Source: an uncultured Lachnospiraceae bacterium (GTDB lineage: Bacteria > Bacillota > Clostridia > Lachnospirales > Lachnospiraceae). From it: a DNA stretch of 59,233 nucleotides. The notes beneath the pieces were generated by a model that worked only from the letters and a program-made list of their open reading frames with translations, was not told the origin of the DNA and did no database searches. Positions 43,518 to 52,838 of the stretch are shown one piece after another; positions within the stretch are counted from its first letter, which is position 1, and each line of letters begins with the position of its first letter. The translations under genes were made by a program, and so were the position numbers. The stretch lies in the NCBI GenBank assembly GCA_944380185.1, contig CALWGV010000079.1, forward strand, positions 1-59,233, in the 5' to 3' direction.

Positions 43518-44601
43518 TGCGGTGCCATTGTTTGGTGGCGTCATCCCGTACTGTTTCGCTGCGATTGCGGCTTAAAAAACGGATCAGCTCGTAGCAGTCG
43601 ATCCAGATCTCTCCATTCCCTTCTTTCTGCGATTCATCAAAGATCAGCTGTATGCCGAAGTGAAGGTGAGGCGTGTCGATGTTGTTGGTATTTTCTGTGG
43701 TGCTGTAGCCAGTGCGTCCCAGATAGCCGATGACATCTCCGGCGGTGACTGTGCTTCCTACCTGCAGGCCATCCTGATAGGGGTAGTTCTGCCGCAGATG
43801 GGCATAGTAATAATAGCGTTTGCCGTCAAAGCTGCGTATGCCCAGCCGCCAGCCTCCGTACTGATTCCATCCCATTGCCTCCACATAGCCGGATTCGACG
43901 GCGATAATGGGGCTGCCGACCTGCCCTATCATGTCGTGGCCCAGATGGCTGCGGGTGTATCCGTAGGAGCGGGAGACGCCGAAGTCATCATAGTCGGTGT
44001 AGGGAAAGTTTTTGGCGATGGGGAGGAAGGCTTTCAGCCCGTAGCGCGATTCCCATATGGGTTCGCCGGTGACGGGATCGGTCCCTGTCTGCATCTGATA
44101 TTCTCCCAGCATTCCATCCAGAATGGCGCCGTAGGCTTCCCGGTAGTAGTCATAATAATCGAGATTTTCTGTGAGGGATTCAATGGTCTCCTCGCCTGAC
44201 AAAAGGACTTCGGTGAGGCTGTCCAGGTCAGAGCTGCGGTAGGCCGAGAAATCTCCCCCATTATGGCAGGCCAGCACGGCCAGCAATTCCACCCAATGAA
44301 GCTCGGCCGCTGTGCCGTGGGTTTCTATATCGCAGGCGCAGGCGTCCTCCAGAGCTGCGCAGGACACGTTGAAATCCACCCATCGGATGAAATCTTTTTT
44401 CTCTTCTTGGGGAGCTATTGTTTCTTCGGGTGATGGTTCATCTGCTCCCTCCTTTGTCTCCAGGAGTTCATAGTTCATATTTATGCCGATGGAGGCTTCC
44501 TGCGTTTTTGCGTCAGCGTTTTGCCAGGCAAAAATCAGGCCGGCAGCCATGAGCAGCAAAAATTCTGCCAGAACAGCCTTCTGTATGGGTGAAAGACGCA
44601 T
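43465..44601 (-). CDS. M23-family cell-wall endopeptidase (LytM type)
   Basis: The 378-residue protein has an N-terminal membrane anchor (residues 8-25) and a C-terminal M23 domain with zinc ligands in RSHLGHDMIG (His, Asp) and PHLHFG (His). It would cut peptidoglycan cross-links outside the cell. Start ATG 44601 is preferred to 44634 because GCAGGAGGATC lies about 10 bases upstream. The region before the peptidase domain (about 60-220) is acidic and unlike known domains. Confidence 0.88.
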   Translation of the reverse strand: MRLSPIQKAVLAEFLLLMAAGLIFAWQNADAKTQEASIGINMNYELLETKEGADEPSPEETIAPQEEKKDFIRWVDFNVSCAALEDACACDIETHGTAAELHWVELLAVLACHNGGDFSAYRSSDLDSLTEVLLSGEETIESLTENLDYYDYYREAYGAILDGMLGEYQMQTGTDPVTGEPIWESRYGLKAFLPIAKNFPYTDYDDFGVSRSYGYTRSHLGHDMIGQVGSPIIAVESGYVEAMGWNQYGGWRLGIRSFDGKRYYYYAHLRQNYPYQDGLQVGSTVTAGDVIGYLGRTGYSTTENTNNIDTPHLHFGIQLIFDESQKEGNGEIWIDCYELIRFLSRNRSETVRDDATKQWHRISQMTDPAVQEWLRENQ

Positions 44602-44776
44602 AGGTGTGTGAGATCCTCCTGCTTTGCTTGTCATGAATATTTTATGTAAAAGTGATGAATCGGATTCCTGGGACCTTCCTTTCGCCCTTCCTTTTGTCGT
44701 TTTCTCTGCCTGGATCTTCGATAAATTTTGAAAAAACGGTTGCCTTTATTTTTTGGCGTCTGTACAGATATCCCCA

Positions 44777-44805
44777 TTGACACCGAAAATTTCTTATTTT
44801 AGAAT
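44777..44805 (+). promoter_or_regulatory. Promoter of the wall-hydrolase/malQ unit
   Basis: TTGACA and TAGAAT are 17 bases apart, 91 bases before the ATG at 44897. The gap 44602-44776 to the divergent M23 gene shows no other gene. Confidence 0.78.
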
Positions 44806-44896
44806 AGAAAAATAGGAATAAGACTGAATGGATGCAGCGCGCTGAAGGTTTGATGCTGTTCCAGGGATAACGCAGATAAAATACAGGAGATAATCA

Positions 44897-46372
44897 ATGA
44901 AGAAAAAATGGAGACGGAGACTTATGCCGCTGGCTCTGTGCTGTGCGCTTCTGGCCGGGAGTGTGCTGCATGCCGGGGCCACAGAGATGGATACGACCGG
45001 CGCGGAGGCAACAGGGCAGGGGAGCACTGCAGAATCTACCAGGAGCCCTCTGGATGAGGTAAATGACGAGATAGACCGGGTGGACGATGAGATAAATGAG
45101 CTGGAACAGAATCTGAACGAAGCCAAGGAAAACCACAGCAGTCTGGAACAGAATAAATCCGAGGTGGAGAGTTATCTGGATAATCTGAACAGCCAGTATG
45201 CGAGCCTGGCAGATCAGATTACGCAAGTGCAGGCGGATATCGAGGCCAAGGAAGCCCAGATTACAGAGAGCGAAAAGGCTATCGCGGACAAAGAGGCGGA
45301 GATTACAGAGATCGAGGCGTCCATTGAGAACACGAGAAGTGAGATCGAGAAGACGCAGACGGATCTGGATGAGCAGTATGAGGCCATGAAGCTTCGTATT
45401 CAGTTTATGTATGAGAACTCTTCGTCGGTGCAGCTTTTTGAACTTTTGCTCAGCTCCGACAGTTTGGTTTCTCTGCTGAACCGGGCAGAGTACATAGAGG
45501 AGATGGTCCGTTACGATGATCAGCTCCTGCAGGAATATAAGGAAACCAAGCAGGCTCTGGATGAGCAGGAGGCGAAACTGGAGGAAGAGGAAGCGCGCCT
45601 GAACGAGGAGAGGGAGAGCCTGCAGCAGGATCGCGATGACCTGCAGCAGGAGAAAGACGAGCTTGACAAGCTGAATGAAACTCTGGAAGACAGGCAGTCC
45701 CGTGTGGCTGCTCAGCAGAATTCTTCCGCGGCCGAGCTGCAGCGGTATGTGGATGAGCTGGTGTCTTCTTCGGATACCATCAACTCTTATGAAGAGGAGA
45801 TTGCGGCCAAGCAGCAGTACTATGAGGAGCTGTTGGCGGAGAAGGAGCGTCAGGAGGAAGAGGAGGCCAAAAGACAGGCCGAGGAGGAGGCCAACAATAC
45901 CGGAGGCAACATTACCGAGGGAGACTCCGGCATTGACAATGGTATGGACGTCACGGCCACCGACGATGAAATGCTGCTCTTAGCGGCCATCATCTACTGT
46001 GAGGCAGGCGGTGAGAGCTATGAGGGACAGCTGGCCGTGGGCTATGTTATCATGAACCGGGTGCGAAGCAATCAGTTTCCCAACACGATCACCGGCGTCG
46101 TCTATCAGCCCAACCAGTTTTCACCGGTAAAGAGCGGAAGACTGGCGACGATCCTGGCTATGGAGGCGGATCCTGACGTGCAGGGAAAGATTACCGATTC
46201 CTGCCGCCGCGCGGCTGCCGAGGTGATTAACGGGACCAGCAATGTGGGCGAGAGCCTGTTTTTCCGCACATATAAGCCGGTGCCGCAGCTGCTGGAAAAC
46301 CTGGAGGCCAATGGAATTCCGTATTATATTATAGGCAACCACGTATTCTATCACAGATGGGTGGCGTATTAA
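44897..46372 (+). CDS. Secreted coiled-coil protein with SleB-type cell-wall hydrolase domain
   Basis: The 491-residue protein has a signal peptide (about 1-28, cut near AGA-TE), a long coiled coil (about 50-320) like the PcsB/CwlO N-terminal domain, a short linker and a C-terminal Hydrolase_2/SleB domain starting at LLLAAIIYCEAGGESYEGQ with the likely catalytic Glu, followed by VIMNRVRS and PNQFSPV. It would act on peptidoglycan outside the cell during growth or division. Only 13 bases separate it from malQ. Confidence 0.92.
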   Translation: MKKKWRRRLMPLALCCALLAGSVLHAGATEMDTTGAEATGQGSTAESTRSPLDEVNDEIDRVDDEINELEQNLNEAKENHSSLEQNKSEVESYLDNLNSQYASLADQITQVQADIEAKEAQITESEKAIADKEAEITEIEASIENTRSEIEKTQTDLDEQYEAMKLRIQFMYENSSSVQLFELLLSSDSLVSLLNRAEYIEEMVRYDDQLLQEYKETKQALDEQEAKLEEEEARLNEERESLQQDRDDLQQEKDELDKLNETLEDRQSRVAAQQNSSAAELQRYVDELVSSSDTINSYEEEIAAKQQYYEELLAEKERQEEEEAKRQAEEEANNTGGNITEGDSGIDNGMDVTATDDEMLLLAAIIYCEAGGESYEGQLAVGYVIMNRVRSNQFPNTITGVVYQPNQFSPVKSGRLATILAMEADPDVQGKITDSCRRAAAEVINGTSNVGESLFFRTYKPVPQLLENLEANGIPYYIIGNHVFYHRWVAY

Positions 46373-46385
46373 GGGGGAGTTAAAC

Positions 46386-47837
46386 GTGAGAAGAGCAGGA
46401 ATACTGATGCCGGTGGCGGCTCTGCCGTCGCCCTGGGGGATAGGGGACTTTGGCAGATACAGCTATGAATTCGTGGATTTTTTGACGGAGTGCGGGATGA
46501 AGGTCTGGCAGATCCTCCCGTTAAATCCGCTGGGATTCGGCAATTCCCCCTATCAGCCCTATTCGTCCATGGCGGGCGATGAGCTGTATATCGATCTGGC
46601 GGATCTGAAGGCTAGGGGGCTTTTGCCGGAGGAAACCCTGCCTCGCAGGCTGTCTAAAGCTGCAGCTATTGACTATGACGGGATCCGCAGGGAGAAGGGA
46701 CTGCTTCTGCGCAGAGCTTTTTCCTGCTTTACTCCGGATCAGGACTACGAAAAATTTATTCAGATGGACTGGGTTTATCCCTATGCGGTTTTTCTTACCT
46801 TCAAGAAGCACAATCATATGCAGTGCTGGACGGACTGGCCTGAGCCGCAGAAGGAGTGGCCGCAGGGGTCAGATTTTGACGAGACGGTGTGGCTGGACGA
46901 TATCCGCTATGAGATGTTTGTCCAGTATACCTTCTATCGGCAGTGGATGGAGTTAAAGGCCTATGCCAACGGCAAAGGCATCGAGATCATGGGTGACATT
47001 CCCTTCTATGTGGGGCTGGATTCCCTGGATGTGTGGACCAACCGGGATAAATTCCTGCTGGGGGCGGATGGCCAGCCCTCTTTCGTGGCGGGAGTGCCGC
47101 CGGACTATTTCAGCGCGACAGGTCAGCGCTGGGGCAATCCGATCTACGATTGGGAGAGGCTGGCTGAGGAGGACTTTTCCTTCTGGGTCGACCGGATCGG
47201 CTATACGGCCCGGCTTTTTGATATCATACGGATCGATCATTTCCGAGCCTTTGACACCTACTGGAAAATACCGGCCTCCTGCGAGACGGCTATTGAGGGA
47301 GAGTGGATGGAGGCTCCGGGCTATGACTTTTTTGACCGGCTCTATGAAAAATGCCCCGACCTCAATATTGTGGCAGAGGATCTGGGCGACATGAGGCCCG
47401 AGGTCTATGTTCTGCGCGATCACTATGGGCTGCCGGGTATGGACGTGGTACAGTTTAATTTTGATCCGGACAGAGGGGACACAGTGGACTCTGCCAACAT
47501 GGTTGCCTATACAGGCACCCACGACAACGAGACGATACTGCAGTGGTTCCAGGCAAAGAGCCGGGAAGAGCAGGAGAGATGCCGCCGCACTCTGCGCAGC
47601 CAGGGGATTTCCACCAGACATATCGCCCATGCCTTTGCGGCTTATGCGATGGAACGTCCGGCAGATCTTGCCATTGTTCCCGTCGCAGATGTGCTCAGCT
47701 TGGGGGCAGAGGGCCGGATCAACACGCCGGGGACGGTGGGGGAACCGGACTGGATGTGGAGACTTGCGGATTTTGCCCGCCTGCGCAGACAGAAGGATTT
47801 TCTGCGGCGGACCGTGGAGGAATCGGGAAGGGCCTAG
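46386..47837 (+). CDS. malQ: 4-alpha-glucanotransferase (GH77)
   Basis: The 483-residue protein moves maltodextrin segments between glucans in the cytoplasm. GH77 landmarks are WQILPLNPLGFGNSPYQPYS near residue 40, the nucleophile Asp in RIDHFRAFDTYW, the acid/base Glu in VAEDLGDM and the Asp in TGTHDNET. The length is that of the short bacterial form. The start is GTG 46386 behind AAGGGGGAG. Its pairing with a wall hydrolase is unusual. Confidence 0.95.
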   Translation: MRRAGILMPVAALPSPWGIGDFGRYSYEFVDFLTECGMKVWQILPLNPLGFGNSPYQPYSSMAGDELYIDLADLKARGLLPEETLPRRLSKAAAIDYDGIRREKGLLLRRAFSCFTPDQDYEKFIQMDWVYPYAVFLTFKKHNHMQCWTDWPEPQKEWPQGSDFDETVWLDDIRYEMFVQYTFYRQWMELKAYANGKGIEIMGDIPFYVGLDSLDVWTNRDKFLLGADGQPSFVAGVPPDYFSATGQRWGNPIYDWERLAEEDFSFWVDRIGYTARLFDIIRIDHFRAFDTYWKIPASCETAIEGEWMEAPGYDFFDRLYEKCPDLNIVAEDLGDMRPEVYVLRDHYGLPGMDVVQFNFDPDRGDTVDSANMVAYTGTHDNETILQWFQAKSREEQERCRRTLRSQGISTRHIAHAFAAYAMERPADLAIVPVADVLSLGAEGRINTPGTVGEPDWMWRLADFARLRRQKDFLRRTVEESGRA

Positions 47838-48081
47838 GAGCTGAGATGAATCTGAGAATCTGAGGTAAAGCGGGATAAACGCAAGTTAAATATGGTTTCA
47901 TTATCTTCTATCAGATATTCACTCTGGCGGCCAGTCTGATTTTGCTGAAGATGGATTTCGGGCAGACTTTCGGTGATGCACTTTGTCTATAATATGTGTG
48001 GCTTTTTCGTATTTAACACGGTCACATAAGGAAACGAAAAGCAGAAAGATGCGGAACAATGGCAGGGAGGAAGCATTAGAG

Positions 48082-48273
48082 ATGAGGGATGACGATAAAA
48101 AAGAGATAAAGCAATTGTTGATGTGTATCGCAGGACTGCTGGTCGTCATATTTATTCATCTGGCGGCGCTCACTGGGTTCTTTCTGATCGATGTGCTGGC
48201 TCTTATCTGCATTGCGGGTATTCTTTATCTTCGCTACAAAAAAGCGGGGACACAAAAAGACAAAGAAGAGTAA
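48082..48273 (+). CDS. Small two-helix membrane protein of unknown function
   Basis: The 63-residue product has an acidic/basic start, two membrane segments (about 11-31 and 34-49) and a Lys-rich tail. ATG 48082 is supported by GGGAGGAAG 8 bases upstream. A TATAAT at 47988 with a weak -35 may drive it. The gap 47838-48081 holds no other gene that I can see. Confidence 0.6.
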   Translation: MRDDDKKEIKQLLMCIAGLLVVIFIHLAALTGFFLIDVLALICIAGILYLRYKKAGTQKDKEE

Positions 48274-48306
48274 GAAAAAGAGCGTCACAAATTGTTCACA
48301 GACAAA

Positions 48307-48333
48307 TTAGCACTCACCTATTGACAGTGCTAA
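48307..48333. promoter_or_regulatory. CIRCE element (HrcA operator)
   Basis: TTAGCACTC-N9-CAGTGCTAA matches the CIRCE consensus TTAGCACTC-N9-GAGTGCTAA at 17 of 18 bases. It overlaps the -35 box of the hsp20 promoter, the normal place for HrcA repression. Confidence 0.93.
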
Positions 48334-48349
48334 CAACAAGTGCTATAAC
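48321..48349 (+). promoter_or_regulatory. Promoter of hsp20
   Basis: TTGACA and TATAAC are 17 bases apart and the -35 box lies inside the CIRCE element. Transcription would start about 95 bases before the hsp20 ATG. Confidence 0.88.
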
Positions 48350-48453
48350 ATAATCAGAACGAAAAAGAAAGCGACAGGGATCGGGAAATGAGAACACGGA
48401 AGACGAGATTATCCCTGCTCCTTGGCTGCAAGAAATAAATGGAGGTAATGATT

Positions 48454-48918
48454 ATGTTGATGCCCGGTTTTTTTGGTGAGAGTTTGTTTGATGAGCTGAT
48501 GGATTTTCCCTGGGAGAGGGAGCATTATACCGCTAATACGGATAATAATAGAAAGAATACAGCTCCGGCCAAAAATGAGAAGAATCTGATGAGAACCGAT
48601 ATCCGTGAGCTGGAGGGAAGCTATGAGCTGGATATGGATCTGCCGGGATTTAAGAAGGAGGAGATCAGGATCAAGCTGGAGAAGGGCTATCTGATGGTCA
48701 GCGCTGCCAAGACGGTGGACAGGGATAATGAGAATAAGGGTTCTTATCTGCGCAGAGAGCGCTATGTGGGCAGCTGCTCCAGGAGTTTCTACGTAGGCGA
48801 AGAGGTGAGACAGGATGAGATCAGGGCTAGATATGAGAATGGTATTCTTCGTCTGAGCATCCCGAAGAAGGACAGAAGACAGGTAGAGCAGAGCAAATAT
48901 ATCTCCATCGAGAGCTGA
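48454..48918 (+). CDS. Hsp20/alpha-crystallin small heat-shock protein
   Basis: The 154-residue protein has a short N-terminal arm (MLMPGFFGESLFDELMDF), an alpha-crystallin domain (about 42-140) with ELDMDLPGFKKEEIRIKLE and the C-terminal ENGILRLSIPKK block containing the usual GIL motif. It would hold unfolded proteins as an oligomer. ATG 48454 is 8 bases after GGAGG; earlier ATGs at 48439 and 48448 overlap that site. HrcA control is shown by the CIRCE element. Confidence 0.95.
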   Translation: MLMPGFFGESLFDELMDFPWEREHYTANTDNNRKNTAPAKNEKNLMRTDIRELEGSYELDMDLPGFKKEEIRIKLEKGYLMVSAAKTVDRDNENKGSYLRRERYVGSCSRSFYVGEEVRQDEIRARYENGILRLSIPKKDRRQVEQSKYISIES

Positions 48919-48948
48919 AAAAATCCGGTCTGCCGGTTGAAATAAGCA

Positions 48949-49016
48949 ATACCCCGGAAGCTGCGGCGTACGGTTTGTCTTTTGGGACAAGCGCCGTGGA
49001 GTCCGGGGTATTTTTG
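48949..49016 (+). terminator. Long two-part terminator after hsp20
   Basis: ATACCCCGGA (48949-48958) pairs with TCCGGGGTAT (49002-49011), followed by TTTT. Inside it, CGGCG/CGCCG and TTGTC/GACAA form further helices. Confidence 0.85.
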
Positions 49017-49161
49017 TATCCGGGGGAAGCTTTGCCTTTACAAGGTTCTGCCCGCCTTCTATAATAGACGGGGTATAAGATAGTATATGATGCATAACAA
49101 ACGGGACACAGGATAACTGGGACACATAACAAAGGAAATTGTCCGCAGAGAGGAGAAGGAG

Positions 49162-49923
49162 ATGGCAAAAGAGGAAGAAGAGCGGCTGAAAAAGCGATTT
49201 GCCGAGTTGGCGGAGAAATCTTATCGACAGAATGTATATTGTTTTACCGGATTTCTGGGATTGCTGGAGCAGACCTTGTTTTATGAGACGGTTCCCCGAT
49301 TTTCCTATGTCTCCTTTACTGCTTTTGGAGGGAGCGAAGTTTGTGAGCGGCAGATGATTCGTTTTGGCAGCGAAGAAGTGCTGGGCTATGAGGAGCCATT
49401 TCCCATCGCCTGCCTTCACATCCGGCCGTCAGCGCCCAAATTTGCGGAGAAGTTAAACCATCGGGATTATCTGGGCACTTTGATCGGACTGGGGATAGAG
49501 CGAAGCGTGCTGGGAGATATTTTTGTGACGGATCAGGATGCCTATGTATATTGCCAGGAGAATATGGCTTCCTACATCTGTACGAATCTTGACCGGGTCA
49601 GGCATACCGCCGTGATCTGCGAACAGGCGGACAAGGTGCCGGCGACTGCTCTTCCCAGGCTTGAGGAGGAAAGGGTAAATGTGGCGTCTGAGCGGTTGGA
49701 TGCCGTTGTGGCGGCGGTTTACCGCCTGTCCCGCAGTCAGAGCATGGAGCTTTTCCGGGGAGGCAGGGTTTTTATAGACGGAAGACTGACCGAGAATAAC
49801 AGCGTTCAGCCCAGAGAGGGAAGTATCATAAGCGTTCGCGGCTTCGGCCGTTTTGTCTACAGGGGGATTGCAGGAGAGACGCGGAAAGGGCGCCTCTATG
49901 CCCTTGTGGCTGTGTATCGTTAG
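49162..49923 (+). CDS. YlmH-family S4-domain RNA-binding protein
   Basis: The 253-residue protein has the YlmH N-terminal and central domains (SAPKFAEKLNHRDYLGTLIG near 93-112 is typical) and a C-terminal S4 domain (about 177-235) with RLDAVVAAVYRLSRS and GRVFIDGR. Family members bind the ribosome and have been linked to rescue of stalled 50S subunits (RqcP2) and to cell division in Firmicutes. AGAGGAGAAGGAG precedes the ATG. Here it is not next to divIVA or sepF. Confidence 0.9.
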   Translation: MAKEEEERLKKRFAELAEKSYRQNVYCFTGFLGLLEQTLFYETVPRFSYVSFTAFGGSEVCERQMIRFGSEEVLGYEEPFPIACLHIRPSAPKFAEKLNHRDYLGTLIGLGIERSVLGDIFVTDQDAYVYCQENMASYICTNLDRVRHTAVICEQADKVPATALPRLEEERVNVASERLDAVVAAVYRLSRSQSMELFRGGRVFIDGRLTENNSVQPREGSIISVRGFGRFVYRGIAGETRKGRLYALVAVYR

Positions 49924-50115
49924 ATGCCGGCGGGGTGAGGGCATATTGATCACCGGTGTCACGCAGAAACTTTGTGAAAAATACCCATGTGATTATTTGG
50001 CTAAAAAATGGTATACTATTATTATAACTAATAAGGGTACGAACAAATAAAAGACGTCAGAGTTCGTCAGAGACGGGAGCTGACGCTCGTGATTATGGAC
50101 GGAAAGGAGTATGCC

Positions 50116-50640
50116 ATGCTGAAAATCGGTGAGAAGGTGTTGTACGGAGCTGTCGGCGCGTGCACAGTGACGGATATGTGTACAAAGAAGTTCGGGGATG
50201 CAGGCGAGCGGGAGTATTATGTTCTTGTTCCGGTTTATGACAGCAGGACGACTCTCTATGTGCCGGTGGACAATGAAGCGCTGAAGGCAAAAATGAGAAA
50301 GCTGCTGTCGGCGGAGGAGATTGAGGAGCTGATCACTTCGATGCCGGCTGCGGAGAGCTCATGGATTTCTGATGAAAAGGCCCGTCAGGAGCATTTCAAA
50401 AATACATTGCGCAGCGGTGATCGCCGGGCCTTGATCGGGATGACCAAGTCGCTCTATACACACAGAAAAAAGGTGCTGAGCATGGGACGCAAGCCGCATA
50501 TGGCGGATGAGAGAATGTTCAAGGAAGCAGAAAAAATGCTCTGCGATGAATTTGCGGTGGTGCTGGGTATGGAGCCGGGAGAGGTAATGCCTTATATCAT
50601 GGGCAAGCTGGATGGGAAAGAAGCCAAGAAAAAGGCGTAA
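50116..50640 (+). CDS. CarD-like transcriptional regulator
   Basis: The 174-residue protein starts with a CarD/CdnL/TRCF RNA-polymerase-interaction domain (IGEKVLYGAVGACTVTDM, then YYVLVPVYDSRTTLYVPVD) and continues with a helical domain (about 80-170) as in CdnL. It would bind the polymerase beta subunit. ATG 50116 is chosen because AAAGGAG lies 6 bases upstream; the frame from 50089 includes that site. Confidence 0.88.
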   Translation: MLKIGEKVLYGAVGACTVTDMCTKKFGDAGEREYYVLVPVYDSRTTLYVPVDNEALKAKMRKLLSAEEIEELITSMPAAESSWISDEKARQEHFKNTLRSGDRRALIGMTKSLYTHRKKVLSMGRKPHMADERMFKEAEKMLCDEFAVVLGMEPGEVMPYIMGKLDGKEAKKKA

Positions 50641-50709
50641 CAGCAGAATAGATTCGAACACCGTTCAAAACGTATAGGGAAACGAAACCAGATGTCATAA
50701 AATGGATGG

Positions 50710-50748
50710 AGGGTTTGCCGTGAAATTTAACGCGGCAGACCCTTTTTC
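50710..50748 (+). terminator. Terminator after the CarD-like gene
   Basis: AGGGTTTGCCG (50710-50720) pairs with CGGCAGACCCT (50733-50743), followed by TTTT. Confidence 0.9.
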
Positions 50749-50820
50749 TATTTGCTTTTTATATAAAATTGGAGTAAGATAGACCAAGAAAAACGGTGCG
50801 GCAGTCCGAATCAAAAGATT

Positions 50821-50850
50821 TTGTGTATGGGATCTTAATAAAATTATAAG
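50821..50850 (+). promoter_or_regulatory. Possible promoter of the vanG-like operon
   Basis: TTGTGT and TATAAG are 18 bases apart in the AT-rich gap 50749-51009, which holds no gene that I can see and no VanR/VanS or VanU gene. The leader would be about 150 bases. Confidence 0.4.
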
Positions 50851-51009
50851 ATTCCGTTTAGAAAACAATAAATGGATTTAAAGAAACGCTTCTTTCGGGT
50901 CTGTTAAACTGATACCGTGGGAAAAGTGATGGAAAAGCCACAATGTTTTCGGGCCTGCTGTAGGCAATAGAAAGAAAGGAGCGGCCAGCGATGGCTGCAG
51001 GGGTAGATT

Positions 51010-52074
51010 ATGATGAGAAAAAAATTGGGCATTATATTCGGAGGAAAGTCGACAGAATATGAGATATCTTTACAGTCTGCCAGCGCGGTTATTGCAGCGG
51101 TAAATGAGGAAGAATATGAAAAGGTGCTGATCGGCATCGATAGGGAAGGACGCTGGTATCGTTATTACGGTGATGTGGAGAAAATAGAAAAGGATCGCTG
51201 GTGCAACGAGACTGACTGCGTTCGGGCGATTATCTCCCCTGATCGGGAGACTCACGGCATTATGGAGTTTTTCCGCGGCCAGGTGACGATCACAGCTCTG
51301 GATATGGTTTTGCCGGTGCTGCACGGGAAAAACGGTGAAGATGGTACGGTACAGGGGCTCATCGAGCTATCCGGCATTCCGCTGATCGGCTGTGACACGC
51401 TTTGCTCCGCCCTGTGCATGGACAAGGACAGAGCGCATAAGCTGGCGGCTCTGGCAGGCGTATCGGTGCCCGCATCCGCGGTATTCAGCGAGATCGCAGG
51501 AAACGCAGGGGATGAGGAAAGCTGGAAAGAGGCTGCGGCCGGGATCGGTTACCCGGTGTTTGTCAAGCCGGTGCGCGCCGGCTCCTCCTTTGGCGTGACC
51601 AAGGTGAGTGAGGAAGGAAATCTGGTTGAAGCTGTGCGTGAAGCCTTCCGGCACGACAGCGAAGTGATCATCGAGGAAGCGATCGAAGGCTTTGAGGTGG
51701 GCTGTGCTGTCATGGGCAAGGACGAGCTGACGGTGGGCGAGGTGGATGAAATCGAGCTGACCCACGGATTTTTTGATTACACGGAGAAATATACGCTGAA
51801 GACGTCGCGGATCTATGTGCCGGCGCGGATTCGGCCGGAGACGGCTGCCCGCATCAAGGAGACCGCAAAGGTGATCTACCGGGCTCTGGGCTGCCGCGGC
51901 TTTGCCAGGGTGGATATGTTTCTTACTCCCGAGGAGAGGATTGTGTTCAATGAAGTTAATACCATTCCCGGCTTTACTTCACACAGCCGTTTCCCCAGCA
52001 TGATGAAGGCGGCTGGGATATCCTTTGCAGAGGTGGTGGATCGTCTGATTAAAGAGGGGGCGGGGGAAGAATGA
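51010..52074 (+). CDS. D-alanine ligase, VanG-like (probable D-Ala--D-Ser ligase)
   Basis: The 354-residue ATP-grasp enzyme has the Ddl/Van N-terminal IIFGGKSTEYEISLQSA, the LPVLHGKNGEDGTVQG block, the ATP-site GYPVFVKPVRAGSSFGV and the metal-binding NEVNTIPGFTSHS. In the omega loop the residues are FFDYTEKYTLKTS, with E259-K260-Y261; the EKY form is that of the VanC/E/G serine ligases rather than the AKY/KKY form of ordinary Ddl. The two genes behind it, overlapping by 4 bases and 1 base, are the other VanG-operon enzymes. An ordinary Ddl activity cannot be excluded. ATG 51010 follows AGGGG; 51013 is possible. Confidence 0.82.
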   Translation: MMRKKLGIIFGGKSTEYEISLQSASAVIAAVNEEEYEKVLIGIDREGRWYRYYGDVEKIEKDRWCNETDCVRAIISPDRETHGIMEFFRGQVTITALDMVLPVLHGKNGEDGTVQGLIELSGIPLIGCDTLCSALCMDKDRAHKLAALAGVSVPASAVFSEIAGNAGDEESWKEAAAGIGYPVFVKPVRAGSSFGVTKVSEEGNLVEAVREAFRHDSEVIIEEAIEGFEVGCAVMGKDELTVGEVDEIELTHGFFDYTEKYTLKTSRIYVPARIRPETAARIKETAKVIYRALGCRGFARVDMFLTPEERIVFNEVNTIPGFTSHSRFPSMMKAAGISFAEVVDRLIKEGAGEE

Positions 52075-52838
52075 CCGTGCTCACTTTGTCAGCGGAGGAC
52101 CGTCACCACGGCGATCTGATCCTGGTCAATCGCAGCTATCCCCTGCACGGTACGGCCCTGGTCAGGCGGGGAGATCTGGAGACGCAGCTGATGGCGGCAG
52201 ATCCTGCCTGGCCGGAGGTCCTTCTGGCCCGCCCGGCGGCTCTGGCTCTCCAAAGGGCGATGCGTGATCTGGGGGCCGAGGGAAAAATCGTACCGGTCAG
52301 CGGTTATCGCAGCCGCGAAGAACAGGAAAAAATCTACCGGGACAGCCTGGAAGAAAATGGCCCGGAATTTACGAAAAAGTATGTGGCTCTTCCCGACCGC
52401 AGCGAGCATCAGACCGGTCTGGCTATCGATCTGGGCGAGGGAGGAGCGGAGCTGGATTTTATCCGCCCCTCTTTTCCGGACGACGGGATCTGCGGTCTTT
52501 TTAAAAAAGAAGCAGCCCGTTATGGTTTTGTGCTCCGCTATCCGAAAGGACGGGAGGCGGTGATGGGGATTGCTTATGAACCCTGGCACTTCCGCTATGT
52601 GGGGTGTCCCCATGCCTCCATTATGGCGGAAAAGGGGATGGTTCTGGAGGAATATCTGGAATATCTGGAAAACTGCGCCGATGGCCTTACTTGGGCGGAA
52701 GGAGAAAATTTGGCGGAGATTCGCTACATACATGGCGGAGAAAACGGGACAGAGATCGCTGTGCCGGAGAATTGCCCATATCAGGTGTCGGGAGATAACC
52801 GGGAGGGCTTTATCATAACGGTCTGGAGGAGACGCTGA
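52071..52838 (+). CDS. M15B D,D-peptidase, VanXY-like
   Basis: The 255-residue protein is an M15B zinc peptidase with SGYRS near residue 76, SEHQTGLAID holding H113 and D120, and the catalytic EPWH with E170 and H173. The combination with KYVALP upstream and RYVGCPHA downstream resembles VanXY, which splits D-Ala-D-Ala and trims D-Ala from pentapeptide precursors. No signal peptide is visible, so it acts in the cytoplasm, as VanXY does and VanY does not. About 55 extra C-terminal residues (NCADGLTWAEGEN onwards) form a small beta-rich tail. Confidence 0.87.
   Translation: MTVLTLSAEDRHHGDLILVNRSYPLHGTALVRRGDLETQLMAADPAWPEVLLARPAALALQRAMRDLGAEGKIVPVSGYRSREEQEKIYRDSLEENGPEFTKKYVALPDRSEHQTGLAIDLGEGGAELDFIRPSFPDDGICGLFKKEAARYGFVLRYPKGREAVMGIAYEPWHFRYVGCPHASIMAEKGMVLEEYLEYLENCADGLTWAEGENLAEIRYIHGGENGTEIAVPENCPYQVSGDNREGFIITVWRRR

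Noticed and set aside
50655-50666. LexA/DinR box CGAACACCGTTC
   Set aside because: The half-sites are 3 bases apart instead of 4, and it lies after the CarD-like stop with no SOS-type gene behind it.
50991-51101. Small frame starting with MAAGVDYDEKK before the vanG-like gene
   Set aside because: It has AAAGGAG upstream but overlaps the ligase in another frame and its product has no sensible pattern. It could only be a coupling leader.
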